Notes under the pieces: model-generated
Database searches by the model: none
What the model saw: only the letters and a program-made list of their open reading frames with translations
What the model was told of the DNA's origin: nothing
Position numbers and translations under genes: made by a program
Assembly: GCA_002917075.1 (NCBI GenBank)
Contig: NTMA01000039.1
Location: 434,001 to 498,000, forward strand
Direction of reading: 5' to 3'
Source: Hawksworthiomyces lignivorus
Taxonomy: Eukaryota; Ascomycota; Sordariomycetes; Ophiostomatales; Ophiostomataceae
Length of the DNA: 64,000 nucleotides
In this document: piece by piece, positions 23,767 through 36,144 of the stretch
How the letters are laid out: each line of letters begins with the position of its first letter
Position numbering within the stretch: the stretch's first letter is position 1

Positions 23767-24367
23767 ACTGAAGCCGTGTGGATAATTTCCGATTCAAGCT
23801 GTCTTCAGCACAAAAATAGCGTAGAAGATGCAAAGCATAAACCAAAAGAAGCAGCTGTACAAGCACTTCACTAGAGAAGAAACAATACAAGAGAGCGTCT
23901 GCTCAAAAACTACCTAATATATTGTGCTCGAACTCTATAGTTTCATGACGTTCTAGGGAATAACACTAACGACATATCGCTATTATACTGCCTAGAAACC
24001 AGTCATTGCTGTGGGGTGGCGGGGAAAGAGCCAACCTCAGAGCCAGCCTCAGGTAGGGCGGCTTTTAGCGACCTAAGGCACAAGGCCTGCAATAACAACA
24101 CAGCAAAACGCCAATGCAATATGCATAAGCGTATTTTAGAGCGCCCTATAAAAAAGGTATGAATGTGCAAAACAAAGTTCAATAGAATTCATGGTATCTT
24201 TGTATATCCTAATCATTACAAAATCGTCGTGTCCCAGCCCGGCCCAAACGGATGAAAACAAATGTCATTAGAACCGTCAGGACTCCTAAACGCCAGTCTA
24301 TGCCGCCGTATCAATTCTCGACACGTTCTTTTGTTGCTCCTCTACTCCTCGTTGCTGTACACGTGGA
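23767..24367. other. Intergenic region between the Scn1-like gene and SPC24
   Basis: About 600 nt of AT-rich sequence carrying the promoter of the Scn1-like gene and the 3' end of SPC24, both on the minus strand. No gene or repeat was recognised. Confidence 0.6.
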
Positions 24368-25219
24368 TTACAGCGTCTGCCAGAAGTAGTTGGCGTAGAA
24401 GAAGCGGGAGAACTTCTTGTCCATGTTGACGACGTGCACGTCGCCCTTGCGGTCGTTACGGATGACGGCACGCGACCACTCGCCCTGGTGGCCGTCGCCA
24501 TCGCGCTCTAGCTCGATGCCCAGGCTGCGGTAGACGCGCAGGCGAAGCAGGACCTCATCGTCGGTGATCGGCCCACCAGCTCCCGAGGCGCCGCCACCGG
24601 CCGAAATAGGGCCGTCGTCGCCTTGCAGCTCGAGCTCCTGCAGGCGCGCGGACAGGTCTGCGGCCTGGGCAGACAGGCGCTCGGTCTCCATCTCGAGGTC
24701 GGAGGCGGCCTTGGCGACGCGGAACTTTTGCGTGTCGAGGTTGGCGATGGTGGACGCGTGGGCAGCGCCGGCGTGCTTGGCGGCAAACTCGTCGTGCTGC
24801 GCGCCGAGGGTGTTGAGCTGGCGGGCGAGCTCTACTTCGTGTTAGTCTGCAGCTCTCTCTCTCTATTTCTCTTTCTCTCTCTCTCTCGACTCTCTCGCGT
24901 TCTCTGCGTAGTGTACCGAAATATCATATTTGCCTCTCTATCTTAGGCCTCCAATGTGCCCCCCCCTTTGTCGTTCACTCACTCTTCATCGCCAGCTCGG
25001 CTTGCTCAACCTGCAACTGGCGGGCCTCCTGGAGGGTCGACAGTGACTCCTTGATGCGGGCCACGGCGGCCTTGTCGGGCGCAGTGTTGAAATTGTCGAC
25101 AGTGTGCTGGATAAGCTAGAGAAAGAAGAGCGTTAGACTCGAAATACGATCATAGACAGCCTCGAAGCAAAATTCTGGAGTTCAAGACATACCACAGACG
25201 GGTCTTCTTCGAACAACAT
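24368..25219 (-). CDS. SPC24: Kinetochore protein Spc24 (Ndc80 complex)
   Basis: Three exons on the minus strand: 25219-25193 (9 codons), about 25115-24984, and 24831-24368, giving about 207 aa. The inner border of exon 2 could be off by one base in my reading; frame continuity fixes the protein. The sequence starts [18 protein letters not shown], continues as a heptad-rich coiled coil to about residue 125 and ends in a small globular domain closing with [14 protein letters not shown], the typical Spc24 C-terminus. Spc24 pairs with Spc25 and anchors the Ndc80 complex to the inner kinetochore through Mis12 and CENP-T type receptors. Intron 2 contains a CT microsatellite and has a CTAAC branch site close to its acceptor. 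Size and domain order fit the family. Confidence 0.88.
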
Positions 25220-27168
25220 CTTGGGTTGCTACAGTATATACCAATATCGAAAATTATCTGGTGCTCGTGTCGCTCATAAGCTCATTTGCGTGTGGGCGTA
25301 AATTCAGAGATGTATTTTGCCTCTTCTCTTTTCTCCTTTTTTGTTTTTTTTTTGGTTATGTGTGCGCGTATCTGCAATTGTGATGATCCGTGTTCTGTTG
25401 ACAAAAAACTTATTGCGCGACCAGCCACAGAGAGCTTGACGTTATACAGTGTTATTTTGTGCTAAAGGCGCACTCTAAATAAATTTAGGGGCACTGTCCG
25501 TCGCTGGGGTGATTATCTTATCGCAGGCGCGGCGTGTTTGCTACAGCGCCCCTCCATTTTCTACATAGTCGCAAACATTTCCGCCTTCTTATTACTCGTA
25601 TAATAGCGGACTGCGCACTCTGCAATTCTAAAGCATCTCGATATGCTCGTTCACCAGCGTTTTCTTGAACGGAAGCTTTCTTTTATGCAAGAATCACTCC
25701 TGGAAATGGCGGCTCCTTTTCCTTCGGTATTTGCTTAGACAGAAGAGAGGAGCCGTGCTGGCAAGATCTATTCAAAATGCAGCTCTGAAACGGACACCTT
25801 GCGCACGTCGTTCGACGCCAACCCCCCGGATCTCACAGCAACATGACCTCACTCATACATTTGTCGAGACACACTGACTTATCAGAGAGGACGTGTGTTC
25901 TCCTGGTTTCCTTTTCTTTTATTTTCCTCTTTTTTTTTTCAATTGTCTTGTCAAGAGTGCCCATTTTCGTGCTTCTTAGTTCTTCACCCAAAGTTGAGTC
26001 TAGTCTTTGCCGACGACGCGGACAATTTTTCTATTATAGCGTCTCCTTGTTCAGAAACGACGGTCAAAGGTCAAATGAAAAAGGGGTAACGGCCGAGGCA
26101 GCAGATCAACAGTTTTCTTTTATCATTGAAGCTCCATCTGATCCAAAAATAGACACTGTCCTCGGTGATCGCGGATACTCGGGGACAATAGTGTCTCTAT
26201 AAGTCAGCCAATGCTTCTAAGAAAGCAATCCGATGCGCTTATATACTCCATATATATCGCCGCAATGCTCGGGTTGTAAGAGTTTTAGTGTTGTTGAGGA
26301 TGTTCGCTGCGCATTAATCAAAAGTAGCCAAATACGGAATGGTGTACGAGTACGAAGGGCTGGGAGACGAAATACCACTCGGAAAAGGCCGTAGCTGTGC
26401 TCCATGTCCAGCCGAACCTTGCTATATCGTAGAAGTCATCGCACACAACTCTCAGCAGCTGAGGCAAGACGTCCACAGATATCAGACAAGAAGTCGATCT
26501 GCTCACAGATTGTTGTGATTTTTTATGTCTCCAAGCTGCCTTTAGACCGCGCGGGACAGCCCTCTGCAGCTTTTAAAGTCCGACAGTAGTGCATCAGAAA
26601 AACAGCGACTCTTCTCCCCCCCCCCCCCCCTGTAGCTGTCCTGTAGCTTTGGGAGAGCGAAAGCAAAACAGATGGCCTGGCAGCACAACTTGTCCACGGA
26701 TGTAAATGATGAAATTGGATCGTTTTTTTGCCTGTCTGGAGAGGCACATCTGTCCCGTGCTCTGATTTAACTGGCGACCGCATACAGCGGTTCTAGACGA
26801 AGAATGATGGGGCCACGTGACAATCACAGGCCCTGTTAGCGCTCAAGTCCTGGCGGGATGCGTGCAGTAAGTCGAGTCGGGCAGGCGCTAGAGCAGGAAC
26901 GGGGCAATTGTCCCAACGGGGCACTGCAGTATTTTCTTTTTGCCTAGGTTCATCTGACCAGCATCTCTTCCATTCCTGCCACTCCCTCCTTCGGCTGTCT
27001 CGTGTTCTCTCTCCCTTGCGCTCTCCATCTTCAAAACACTTTAACGACCTGCGACGACGATAAACGACACACGATTCTGCTGACCGAGCTTCCTTTCTCA
27101 GATCTGCTTGCTCTGTTACCGACTCTACTCTTTTCTTGATCCTTCTCTTGTCCGACAACCAAGCAAAA
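25220..27168. promoter_or_regulatory. Divergent promoter region between SPC24 and FIS1
   Basis: About 1.95 kb separates the two start codons. Tandem TTATC motifs (two GATA sites on the minus strand) lie at 25513-25522. A 15-nt run of C sits at 26616-26630. Sequence before FIS1 (about 26940-27165) is pyrimidine-rich. Open frames of 60-160 aa here have no recognisable domain and lack the local GC3 bias. Confidence 0.5.
26616..26630 (+). repeat. Poly-C homopolymer
   Basis: Fifteen consecutive C residues in the SPC24-FIS1 spacer. Its true length is uncertain in any assembly. Confidence 0.8.
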
Positions 27169-28056
27169 ATGGGCGCCGCCCTTCCTTGTACGTTTTGCAT
27201 GACGGGGTTCTTCTCTTTCCCGATACCTCGCTCTTTTTTTTTTCTTTCTTTCTTCGGGTATCTGAGCTTCATTCGCGACCCAAGTTTGTGTTCCAGCTAA
27301 CCAGTTTATCGACCGTCTGTACAGATGCAGTAGATGCCGAAACGTGCGTATCCCCCTCACCAACAAGGTCCCTGTTCCGATTTCCTCCTTGCTTCCACAG
27401 CACCGCAGCTCTGCGTTCGTCGTGCAGCTCGGTGCTGCCGGCATAGTTTCTGTTTTCATCGTCTGCTGCTCTGGCTCTTCTTCGCGATCGATTTTACTGA
27501 CCAACCGAACAGTCCGCTCAACCCGGCGGAGCTCCAGGTGCTGCGCGCCCAATATGAGAAGGAGGGCGACATGGTTGGCGTGCAGACCAAGTTCAACTTC
27601 GCATGGGTACGCATACTTTCACTTCAACCTCCCGTCTTTGGTTTCCCTCTCTTTTAAGGACCCCACACTATCGCTCTACATTTTTTTTTTTTAAAAGTCT
27701 CTTTGCTGACTGCGCTGCATCAGGGCCTTGTCAAGTCGAGCGCTCGCGCCGACCAGCAGCAAGGCGTCATGCTGCTGACCGAGATCTTCCGCACGTCGCC
27801 CGAGCGCCGCCGCGAGTGCCTCTACTACCTCGCGCTCGGCAACTACAAGCTGGGCAACTACGCCGAGGCCCGCCGCTACAACGACCTGCTGCTCGAGAAG
27901 GAGCCCACCAACCAGCAGGCATCCAACCTCAACACCCTGATCGACGACCGGGTCCAGAAAGAGGGGCTGGTGGGCGTCGCCATCGTCAGCGGCATCGCCG
28001 TGGTGGCCGGTGTGGTCGGCGGTGTGCTGCTGCGCAACCTGGGCCGCCGGAGGTGA
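27169..28056 (+). CDS. FIS1: Mitochondrial fission 1 protein (Fis1)
   Basis: Four exons (27169-27187, 27325-27343, 27513-27606, 27724-28056) encode 154 aa, the normal length. The protein starts MGAALPYAVDAE, continues through a TPR-like helical bundle with the conserved TKFNFAWGLVKS and [17 protein letters not shown] motifs, and ends with a C-terminal transmembrane helix (about 127-148) followed by LRRR-type basic residues. This is the tail anchor for the mitochondrial and peroxisomal outer membrane. Fis1 recruits the dynamin Dnm1 through adaptors to divide these organelles. The first two coding exons are only 19 nt each; splicing both gives exact frame and the conserved N-terminus, which supports the model. 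Confidence 0.95.
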
Positions 28057-30345
28057 TCCCTCTTCGTCCGCGGCGGGACCACCGAGCCATGGAGGTATAA
28101 TGCTTGTCTCACGCGTATGAAAGGCTGGAACTTTTTTATTTTATTTTTCTATTTTGGGATGGGTGAGGGAATGAGGAGTTTTATGCATCAACGACCGCTT
28201 GCCGCATTATTTTTTGTTTTTTTGTTTCTGGTCTCTTCTCATTTTTGTGTTTCTAGATATGACGATTTACAACTTTAACCACACAACCAGCACAGCTGCA
28301 AATAGCTACCAGGGAACGGACAGGAACACACATTTCTGCTGGATATCACAGCCGTCCCGAACCAACGCCACTCCGTATATAACAATACATATGACAAAAA
28401 AAAAGCAGAAAAAGAAAGAAGAAAGCCCCTCGTTCGCTCGTTCGCGCGCCGTCTACTCTTACCTGTTCCTCTCACTACCGAGTATCTCGCGGATCATGCG
28501 TCAGTAGCGAGCGAAGAGCGCGGCGCTCCATTTCCCCGGTGCTCATTGTGTTTGTGTCAGAGAAGCCGCCAGGCTCTCGCCAGAGTTTGTCTATTATCTA
28601 TATCAAAGAGTGCGTAGGAGGTTAATTCTCTGCGACTCTCCCCGCAGAAGCATGAGGCGTCCTAGAGAAGGAGTGTCTGGGGTTGCTATCAAGGAACAGG
28701 ACATGTATGAGATAAGGAGACTACGTCAATCAAGGGAAAGCCTAATGCCCAGCCTTGTGTGGTCGCAAGCTCAAAAGTGTATTTTCTTCACACCTTGCTA
28801 GGCCTAATGAGATGCAAGCACCAAAAATGATGATGCTGCACTGCCGGTATTTTCCAAGAGCTGTATCACCAGCCGAGCGAATAGGAAAGCGAGGCGTTCA
28901 ATAATGTGTGCACAGCTTGCATATTGTAAGCACTACTTTCTCGAATCTGGCTTGGAAATGCCTTTTGCCCTTGCGTAGTACTGTGTTGAAAAAAAGCAAG
29001 CACAGAGGCGGCTCTCAAATAGAAGGCCTCGCCACCAGGAGCCTGGTTCAGGTGCAGGCAGAGGGGTTTCTAAATGCCTCAGGTTGTTGGCTGTTTCATT
29101 ATTCTTCGATTTGGACTCATCGAGGTACGAGAAACTGTCCTTTTTCTCACTTCAAAAAACTACTGTCGCGAGAAGCAAGACCATAGCTCCATAGGTAGCC
29201 GCTGTTCCGCACTTGAGCCTGTCAACTGACTGGAGCCTGGTGACTAACTCATCTCCGCCTATGCCTCTTTCTCCAAAACAAGGCCTTCAAGAATCGGATG
29301 CTAGGTGAACTCGCCACCACACAGCCATAGGCAGGGGAAAACAGGACCAGTTGCAGGCCAAGCTGCACAGTCTTATACAAATTTGGCCGCCGTCACGTTC
29401 TCCACTGCCGGTTTCTCTTCTCTTCTTTTTTCTTCTCTTTGCCCTCGCGTGCGAGGCTTTGACGACAGGTCACCCGGTTTATTCGCCGCACACTGCCGAC
29501 ACAGGCGCGCACACCATCCTGTCGGCCACAGAAGTCGGCCACTGTCCGTCAACGGTGGAGGAAATATATTCTTGCTGCATAGTAGGCGAGAGACGGAAAG
29601 GCACAAAAAGAGCTAACAGGCCTTGCCCCTGGGGTATGTATGTAGATGCAAGTCAGATCTGGCTACTTTAAATATCCTAGACCCAGCCTGGAGACCCTGG
29701 TAAACTTCGTGGGCGCTTCCAGGAACGGCACCCTGCCGCCACGTTCTATAAAACAAAGGAAGAGAAAAGGGTAAAAAAAAAAGAATAAAAAGAAGAGCGG
29801 ACTCTGTGACGCAACTGACACCGTCGACAAATAAAGGCAAATCTTACGGAGTATATCCTAACGGTATGACAATCAACCTGACGCAAGCCTCTTGCTCCTC
29901 GTCAGCCCCGTTCCACAACCGTCCTACATCTTTATTCTTTTGAGAAAAAGAAAGAGGAAAAAAAAGAATAGGAAAAGAAATAAGTAGAGAATTTGGCTGT
30001 TTTCTCTTGATTTCATTCCATCTCTTTGTCGTTTCTACTTCTTAACTCTGCTCCTCTTTCCGATAGCCTTTTGTTTGGGTGGCTTTCTCTATCGCGTTTC
30101 ATCTTCCTGGCGCTTGGTTCTCGACTCTTGGTTCTTGGACCTTCATTCCTCCTTTTTTTTGCTGTTTCTCGCTCTCTGTCTCTCTCTCTCTTTTACCTGA
30201 AAGCAAAACAGCTACTAAATTCAACTGTGGACAGCTCTGTTTCGAAGCATTCTCACCGTGCTCTCAACGGCTGTGCCAGCCCGATCGCACGTCATCAGGT
30301 TTATGAGCAGTTAAGAGTTACCTCGCTTCGTCGGCTGCATTAAAT
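28057..30345. other. Intergenic region between FIS1 and the coding-like block
   Basis: About 2.3 kb with no recognised gene. A TACGGAGTAT half-site of the dispersed palindrome lies at 29845-29854. Sequence at 29400-29460 and 29990-30200 is pyrimidine-rich. Frames here are short and lack domains. Confidence 0.55.
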
Positions 30346-31011
30346 TGACGGTGCGTACTTCCGCTAAAGCAGCCCCTCACACTTCGCACTGTACCACATC
30401 ACCTCGACCTTTATTCGACGCAATCTCGCCATCACAAATCAATCCCGACCCGCTCACTCAGTCGACACCCAGCGCCAGTCCAGTCCTAGTCGCAAAAGCC
30501 AAACGCCGGAATCCATCCAGCAAACAGCCAGGAGTGCCAGGGGACTTGTTGGCTCCCGAAACCACAACAACCCAACCCGACATCAAAACAGAGTACAAAA
30601 ACCGTCTCGCCTTCTCCGTCGGCACCCTCTGGATTTCTGTCTCCCTCGGCCATTCCTCTTCTCTACCGAAGCTGGCGCGGCTATTTGATGCACAGCCAGA
30701 AAACCGGAGATTCATCCTTCCGCGTGCTTCCCTCGTCTTCCGTCGATTTTCAACCTGCTGGACCCATCTCTCGACGGGATCTGGTCTGAATACGTCGGCC
30801 TGAAAGACAACGCAGAGGCCCAAAGAAAACACGCAGAAGAATTCCATACCCCATTCCCGACGCCCTTATCACTAAAAAGTCCGCCAGGCTGGCATTCCGG
30901 GCCCTGAGTGCCGCCAGCATTGTTGCTGGCCTCGGCCTAGCCGCTCTCACGGCCGTCCGCAACGGCCTGAACGAAAGTCAAGACCAGAGCCGGCAGCCAC
31001 ACAACAACAGC
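30346..31011 (+). pseudogene. Frame-broken coding-like block, possible decayed membrane-protein gene
   Basis: This GC-rich block reads like protein but only if the frame changes three times. Segment A (from 30346) ends in a hydrophobic stretch near 30650 (FSVGTLWISVSLG). Segment B, in the next frame, continues as IPLLYRSWRGYLMHSQKTG to about 30742. Segment C, in the third frame (about 30743-30865), includes SLDGIWSEYVGLKDNAEAQ. Segment D (to 31011) contains a second hydrophobic helix around FRALSAASIVAGLGLAAL. Each switch can be explained by one extra or missing base. Segment D is open for 74 codons and is in frame with the RING protein's ATG, with no stop between. Possible readings are a decayed gene, assembly indels, or an unusual leader of the RING gene. 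I do not recognise the family. Confidence 0.35.
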
Positions 31012-33748
31012 ATGGCGTCGAACCCCTCCCGCGCCTCTCGGAGGCTTCCGCCGCTCGAAGGCCAGGAGATCGTCTACTGCCACATATGTGAGCATCAGTG
31101 GTACCGCGATGCACGAGATACCTCTCCATCTCCGCGCTGTCCGCACTGCAATGCCGATTTTATAGAAATCGTGAGTATCTTACGCAGCAGGAGAAAAAAC
31201 GACAGTGGTTCTCAATGCTAATAGATTTTTGAAAAAAAAACAACAGGTCACCACAGACAACGACCCACGAGACTTTCAGCAGCGGGGGCTGCCATCACTT
31301 GCCGATTTCCTGCCAGGACTTGGCGGCCTCGACGCTTCTGACATGTTCCGCTACGGGGTCGGCCGCGATCACGACCACGATCCCGACCACGATCACATGC
31401 ATGATCACTTGCACGGCAACCACCACGACCACGACCACGACCACGACGATGCCTTTGAGGACTCCGACCCGGACGAGGCAGACATCGACGACCAGGAATT
31501 CCAAGCCCCAAACAACTTCTTTACGTACCGCAGAACCTCTACTTTCCCGCCGAACCCAATACGATCGCCAGGCGATGGAGCAGGCAGACAGCAGGGTCCC
31601 GGCGGCAGACGGCCGGGAATGCCCGAAACGGCGGATGCAGAAGCTTGGATCAACTCATTTACTCAATTTGTGAACGGTTTTCGAGACGGAATGACCGGCA
31701 GGTCGGGGCCGGAAGTCTTGTACTCCAACGACCCAGACACCTTTGTATCTCGGAATACGCTCTTTGGACAGGTGCGCCGAACGACGGTCATGCGGCCGCG
31801 GCCAGGTGGCGGCACCACGAGCTTTACAATTGCTACAGGTCCCCTGCGGCCCCGAGGGGGGGCGGATGCCGGTGGCCAGGGTGGAATCCAGGGGGGCGTG
31901 TTTCGAGGAGACTTTAATACGTATGCTCCGCACCCTACATTTACCCCATATAGTGATATGACATTGTACCCTAACCAACGTGCTAACGACTCTTTTCCAT
32001 CCAACAGCATCTTTGGCAACATCATGGATGGGACTCCCGATTTCGGGGATGAGCAGAACCGAGGCGCCGGGCCGGGCGTCGGAGCAGAGACCGGCATGCC
32101 GCCCATGTTCCCCGCCGCGCTCCACCACATTCTATCTGCATTATTAAGCCGAGATACGAACGCGGTCTACGGCGATGCGGTGCATTCGCAGGAGGCGCTG
32201 GACCGCATCGTGTCCATGCTGATGGAGACGAACCAGGCGTCATCGGGCGCGCCGCCGGCATCGCAGACGGCGCTGGACCAGCTGGAGCGCAAAAAGGTCG
32301 ACGCCAAGATGCTGGGGCCTGAGGGCCACGCTGAGTGCACCATCTGCATCTCCGAGGTCAGCCTGAACGAGGAGGTCCTGTCGCTGTCCTGCAAGCACTG
32401 GTTCCACGAGGAGTGCGTGGTCATGTGGCTCAAGCAGCACAACACCTGCCCCGTGTGCCGCAACCCGGTCGAGGCCAGCGGCGGCGCCGCTGGGGCAGAC
32501 GGCAGCAGCGCAGAGCGAGGGGCAGGCGATGCCCCGGCCGGTGCTAGCAACAGCCAGGCGAGCAGCAACAGCGGCCCCGGCGCCAACGGCGCGCCGCACG
32601 CAGCTGGCAGTGGAAACAGCGGCAGCGGCTCTGGAAACATCGGTGCGAACAGCGGCGGCTTCGGCAACATCAACCTGAACCGCGGGTTCTTCACCGTGAG
32701 CGTGGGCGGCAACGGCGGACACACGTTCTCGGGGAACTTTGGCGGCGGCGCCAGCGCCAACCAAAACGGCGCCAGCTCGGGCATTCCGATGTCTGCGCCG
32801 CAGGCGACGCCGAGCTCGAGCAACGTGCCGCACCTGACGAGCCTGCGGCAGATGCAGAACGAGAGGCTGAATGCGATCCGGTCCACGGCCGGCCTGCCGC
32901 CCAACCACTACCGGAGCTCGCGCGTGCCAGAGCGGTCGGCGGCGGCCGAGCGCGAGCGGCGGCGGCGCGACTCGCACTCGCCCAACCCGGGCCACGGCTT
33001 CCCGAGCCGGCGGTATAACATTCCGACCGATTTCGAAGACATGTACGGACCAGGGGAGGCGACCTCGTCGTCGTCGCGGAGTCGCCATAGGAGCCCGTCT
33101 TCGCAGAGCAGCGGCGGCGGCGGCAGCAGCGGTGGGGGGCACTGGTGGAACACGGCGGCGCGAGAGAGCAGCCGCAGCGAGCATAGGAGCCGCGAGGGCT
33201 ACCTCGACCGGGCCGCCCGAGACCGCGACCGGGGCCGCGACCGCGACCGCGACGCTGCCGACCGCGGCCGCACCATGAGCGCGCAGCGCGACGCCTACGC
33301 ATCTTCGTCGGCCGACCAGCGGCCGTCCCAGGACCCGAGCGGCATCGCAGGGCTGGGCTACAGCGGCGTGAGCCAGACCAGCGGCGGCGGCCTGCGCCGC
33401 AGCACGTCCACGCGCCACAGCCACGCGTCGTCGTCCATGTACCCCGACCCGTCGCCGGACGCGGCCGCGGCCGCGACCGGCCGCTCGCACCAGCCCTCCT
33501 GGATCCCCAGCAACTCGCACGGGCACCCCCACTCGCACTCGCACTATGGGGGCGACGGCACCTCCGCCGATCTCCGGTACAGAGGGAGCGGGCGGAGTCA
33601 GGAGCACCCAGACGGCGGCGGCGATGGAGGCGGCCCCAACAACAACAACAGCAGCAACGGCGGCGGCGGAAGCAGCATCTTCAGCAGCTTGTTCCGCGGC
33701 CTCTCTGGAAACGGTCACCAGTCGGCCAACGCAAGGCGGCGGCAGTAA
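31012..33748 (+). CDS. RING-H2 E3 ubiquitin ligase with N-terminal zinc ribbon
   Basis: Two exons (31012-31170 and 31247-33748) give 886 aa. The N-terminus has a CxxC...CxxC zinc ribbon (Cys23, Cys26, Cys43, Cys46), as in the RNF115/RNF126 group. A His/Asp-rich tract follows at about 87-124. The RING-H2 domain is at about 417-457 (CTICI...CKHWFHEECVVMWL...CPVC), with all eight metal ligands in place. The C-terminal 400 residues are low-complexity Ser/Gly/Asn/Arg. Ribbon, mid-protein RING and long disordered tails recall both RNF126-type ligases and yeast San1, which uses disorder to select misfolded nuclear proteins; I cannot decide between them. The predicted role is ubiquitin transfer in protein quality control. 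The ATG at 31012 gives a typical family start, but the same frame is open 74 codons further upstream without another ATG. Confidence 0.88.
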
Positions 33749-36144
33749 TAGAGGGAGGTGCGAGAAATGCAGGACCTGTGTTTTTGTCAATTTAAAAAAA
33801 AAAAAGGAAATTGTGATTGAGGACTGCTATGCCGTCCTCTTTTGTACGTTGACTACGGGGTTTTATGTTTTAATGTGTGTGCCTCTGGCAACCTGTGGGA
33901 AGACTACCCTGGAGCCATCGACGACTTTTTTTTTTTAAACATTTTGCTTGCGTCCCATTTATTCACTGTTCTTTTCTCCAGCCTGTATTGCTTTCCTGCA
34001 GCTTTTGCTCGAGGCGCGTCTTTTTTTTTTTTTTTCTCCTTTTGTTTCCTTTTACACTCGTTTTATTTAGCATCTTGTTGGGAGCCAATACTAGACAGCA
34101 GATGTGGTTTCTCCCCCCCCAAAAATACATTTATCTTTAGGAATGATAGAAACAACGTCTTTCAGAGAACCCTGTATTTCTCTCTGAGTGCAAGAGAAGC
34201 CGTGCTGGGTTGTGAAATCAGAGTCATCTTGTTCTAATATTGCGCATCTGTCTCACCATGTCTAACCGTGCTTCTACAGACAAGCTTCTGACGGTGAAAT
34301 ACGAGAAGCACCGCTGTGTGCAATTAGCCATCCCCAGCTTTTGCGCTAGTATACAGCACAGCACACATCGGAGCGCCCAGCGGTGTAGTCGTACATCTAG
34401 CTCGATGAGAGGGTCCTCTCGCAACTGAACAGAACCAAGGATGGGGCTTGTCTAAGGTCCTCCGAAAGCGGGAGACGAGGGTCTCGTGTAAACTTCGGCG
34501 CTGTCGTGGTCGTGGCCCGTGGTCGTGGTCATATGTGACATGTACCATCTATGCTTAGGCACCTTCTTCATGCATCGCCTTGCAGGCGCCCCAGCTGGCC
34601 TCGAAGCCTGGCTTGTCTTCCCTCTTTAAGGTTGTGGGCTCGCCCTTGGCCTCTTTTTAGGCTTTTATATCTAAACCTACACATACGATGCCAGCTCTAC
34701 CTTCAAAAAAAAAAAGTGCACAAAAACAAAGAGGCAGGCAACGGTCCGACATCAAGTACATAGGGCTTATGCAAGCTACTGGGCGATGATAGCGGTACTG
34801 CAACGGAGAGCAGGGAGCAAATCCCGGTCTTTCTTAGTCGGAGAATAGCGCTCTAATACCTGATGGTTGACCGAAGATACGTTATCTTTGGGCTCGTTTA
34901 GAAAGGGTTGCGGCTTTTTGGCAGGCCCTCCATAGCGCGTACGGCATGATGCCGAAACGCCGAGCACAGGTGGCCCTTGGCGTGCAGCCTTCGGGGTGCG
35001 GAGCCGCAGCGAGCGAATATCACCAAATTTTTTTGTGACCATGAGACCTCCTGCTGCAGCATGCTCACCAGCATACCGCCTGAACCAGAAAAAAAAAAAA
35101 CAAAAAAAAAGAAAACATTCACAGGGTACAAAGAAGGAACGCTGAAGAAACAGACAAACTCTGCCGACCTCCGACGTGCCCCAGAAACGCCATCTGTGTG
35201 CTTTTATCGGAGTAGCAGTTTTGGGCGTGGCGTTCGGGTTCGGGTTTCCATTTCTGGGGCGGCAAGCAGAATATTGATCTTGAGGGCTAATGATCCCCCG
35301 GAGGATCTTCATCAAATTCCATGACGTAGAATTCTCTCTCTGGCTTTTTGGTATCTTGGTAATATGGAATAATAAATTGTCATTGCTCTCAGAAGAGAGA
35401 GCAGCAGACCCAAAACAGGCAAGCTTTTAGTGCCTTCGTAGCACACCTCGCACACCAACTATATACGATACAACCACTTGTACCGTGCGTATAATACCAC
35501 GTACGGCCGGGGTCAACCTTTTTCGTAGGAGTGGAGGCATATTGCTTACATAGAATAGGTAGTTTATCTTTGTTTTTAGTTATTTACTTATGTATTGTCC
35601 CGTTAGCTTTATTTAAACCCAGGGGGCCAGCCCATTTGCCTTTTTCTTTTTGATTTTTTGTTGCTAGTAGGATTTGACTGTTTCTCTTCCTCTTCCCCAG
35701 GAAGTAGGGCAAGCCACACCTCCAAAAGAGAGGAGCCTCGGATAGCAGAGGACCACCGGAAGCAGAGACGCGGCCATTTCTGCAGCGTTCTCTTTTCACG
35801 TCTGCTGTCAACGGCTCTCTAGGGATTGTGGATATGCTGAACCTCGGAAGAACGCGTGGCTTGCAGGGAAAAGAGCATTATATAAGCTAGATCTGGGCTC
35901 AGAGCTAATAATGGCACAGCATTCAAGCTTGGGGAATTGGGTGTCCACGTGACTAGATAGATAGCTAGAGGCATCTTGTCGGGAAAAGAAGGAAAACAAA
36001 CTCCTTGGGGTAGAATTATAAGAGAATAAAACACCTCTCCCCTCATCTTCTCCCTTCTAATTCCGATCCCAACGAATTGAACGCAAAAAATTGAACCCCT
36101 CTCTTGTCTTGCTTCCCCCCCCCCCTCCCCCATTGTCACAAGCC
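33749..36144. other. Intergenic region between the RING ligase and fumarase
   Basis: About 2.4 kb. It holds T-rich 3' sequence of the RING gene and a pyrimidine-rich leader with a C-run just before the fumarase start (about 36105-36131). A tRNA-like but degenerate segment on the minus strand at about 34800-34875 is discussed among the rejected items. No gene is called. Confidence 0.55.

Noticed and set aside
22552..23874. 440-aa plus-strand frame opposite the Scn1-like gene
   Set aside because: It lies opposite a protein with all TatD motifs and has no recognisable domain of its own, so it is a shadow.
34800..34875. tRNA-like segment on the minus strand
   Set aside because: A possible anticodon arm and a GGGATTTGCTCCC arm are visible, but there is no A-box, the B-box departs from GGTTCGANTCC and the acceptor stem has mismatches. 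At best it is a tRNA relic; a covariance-model search would decide.
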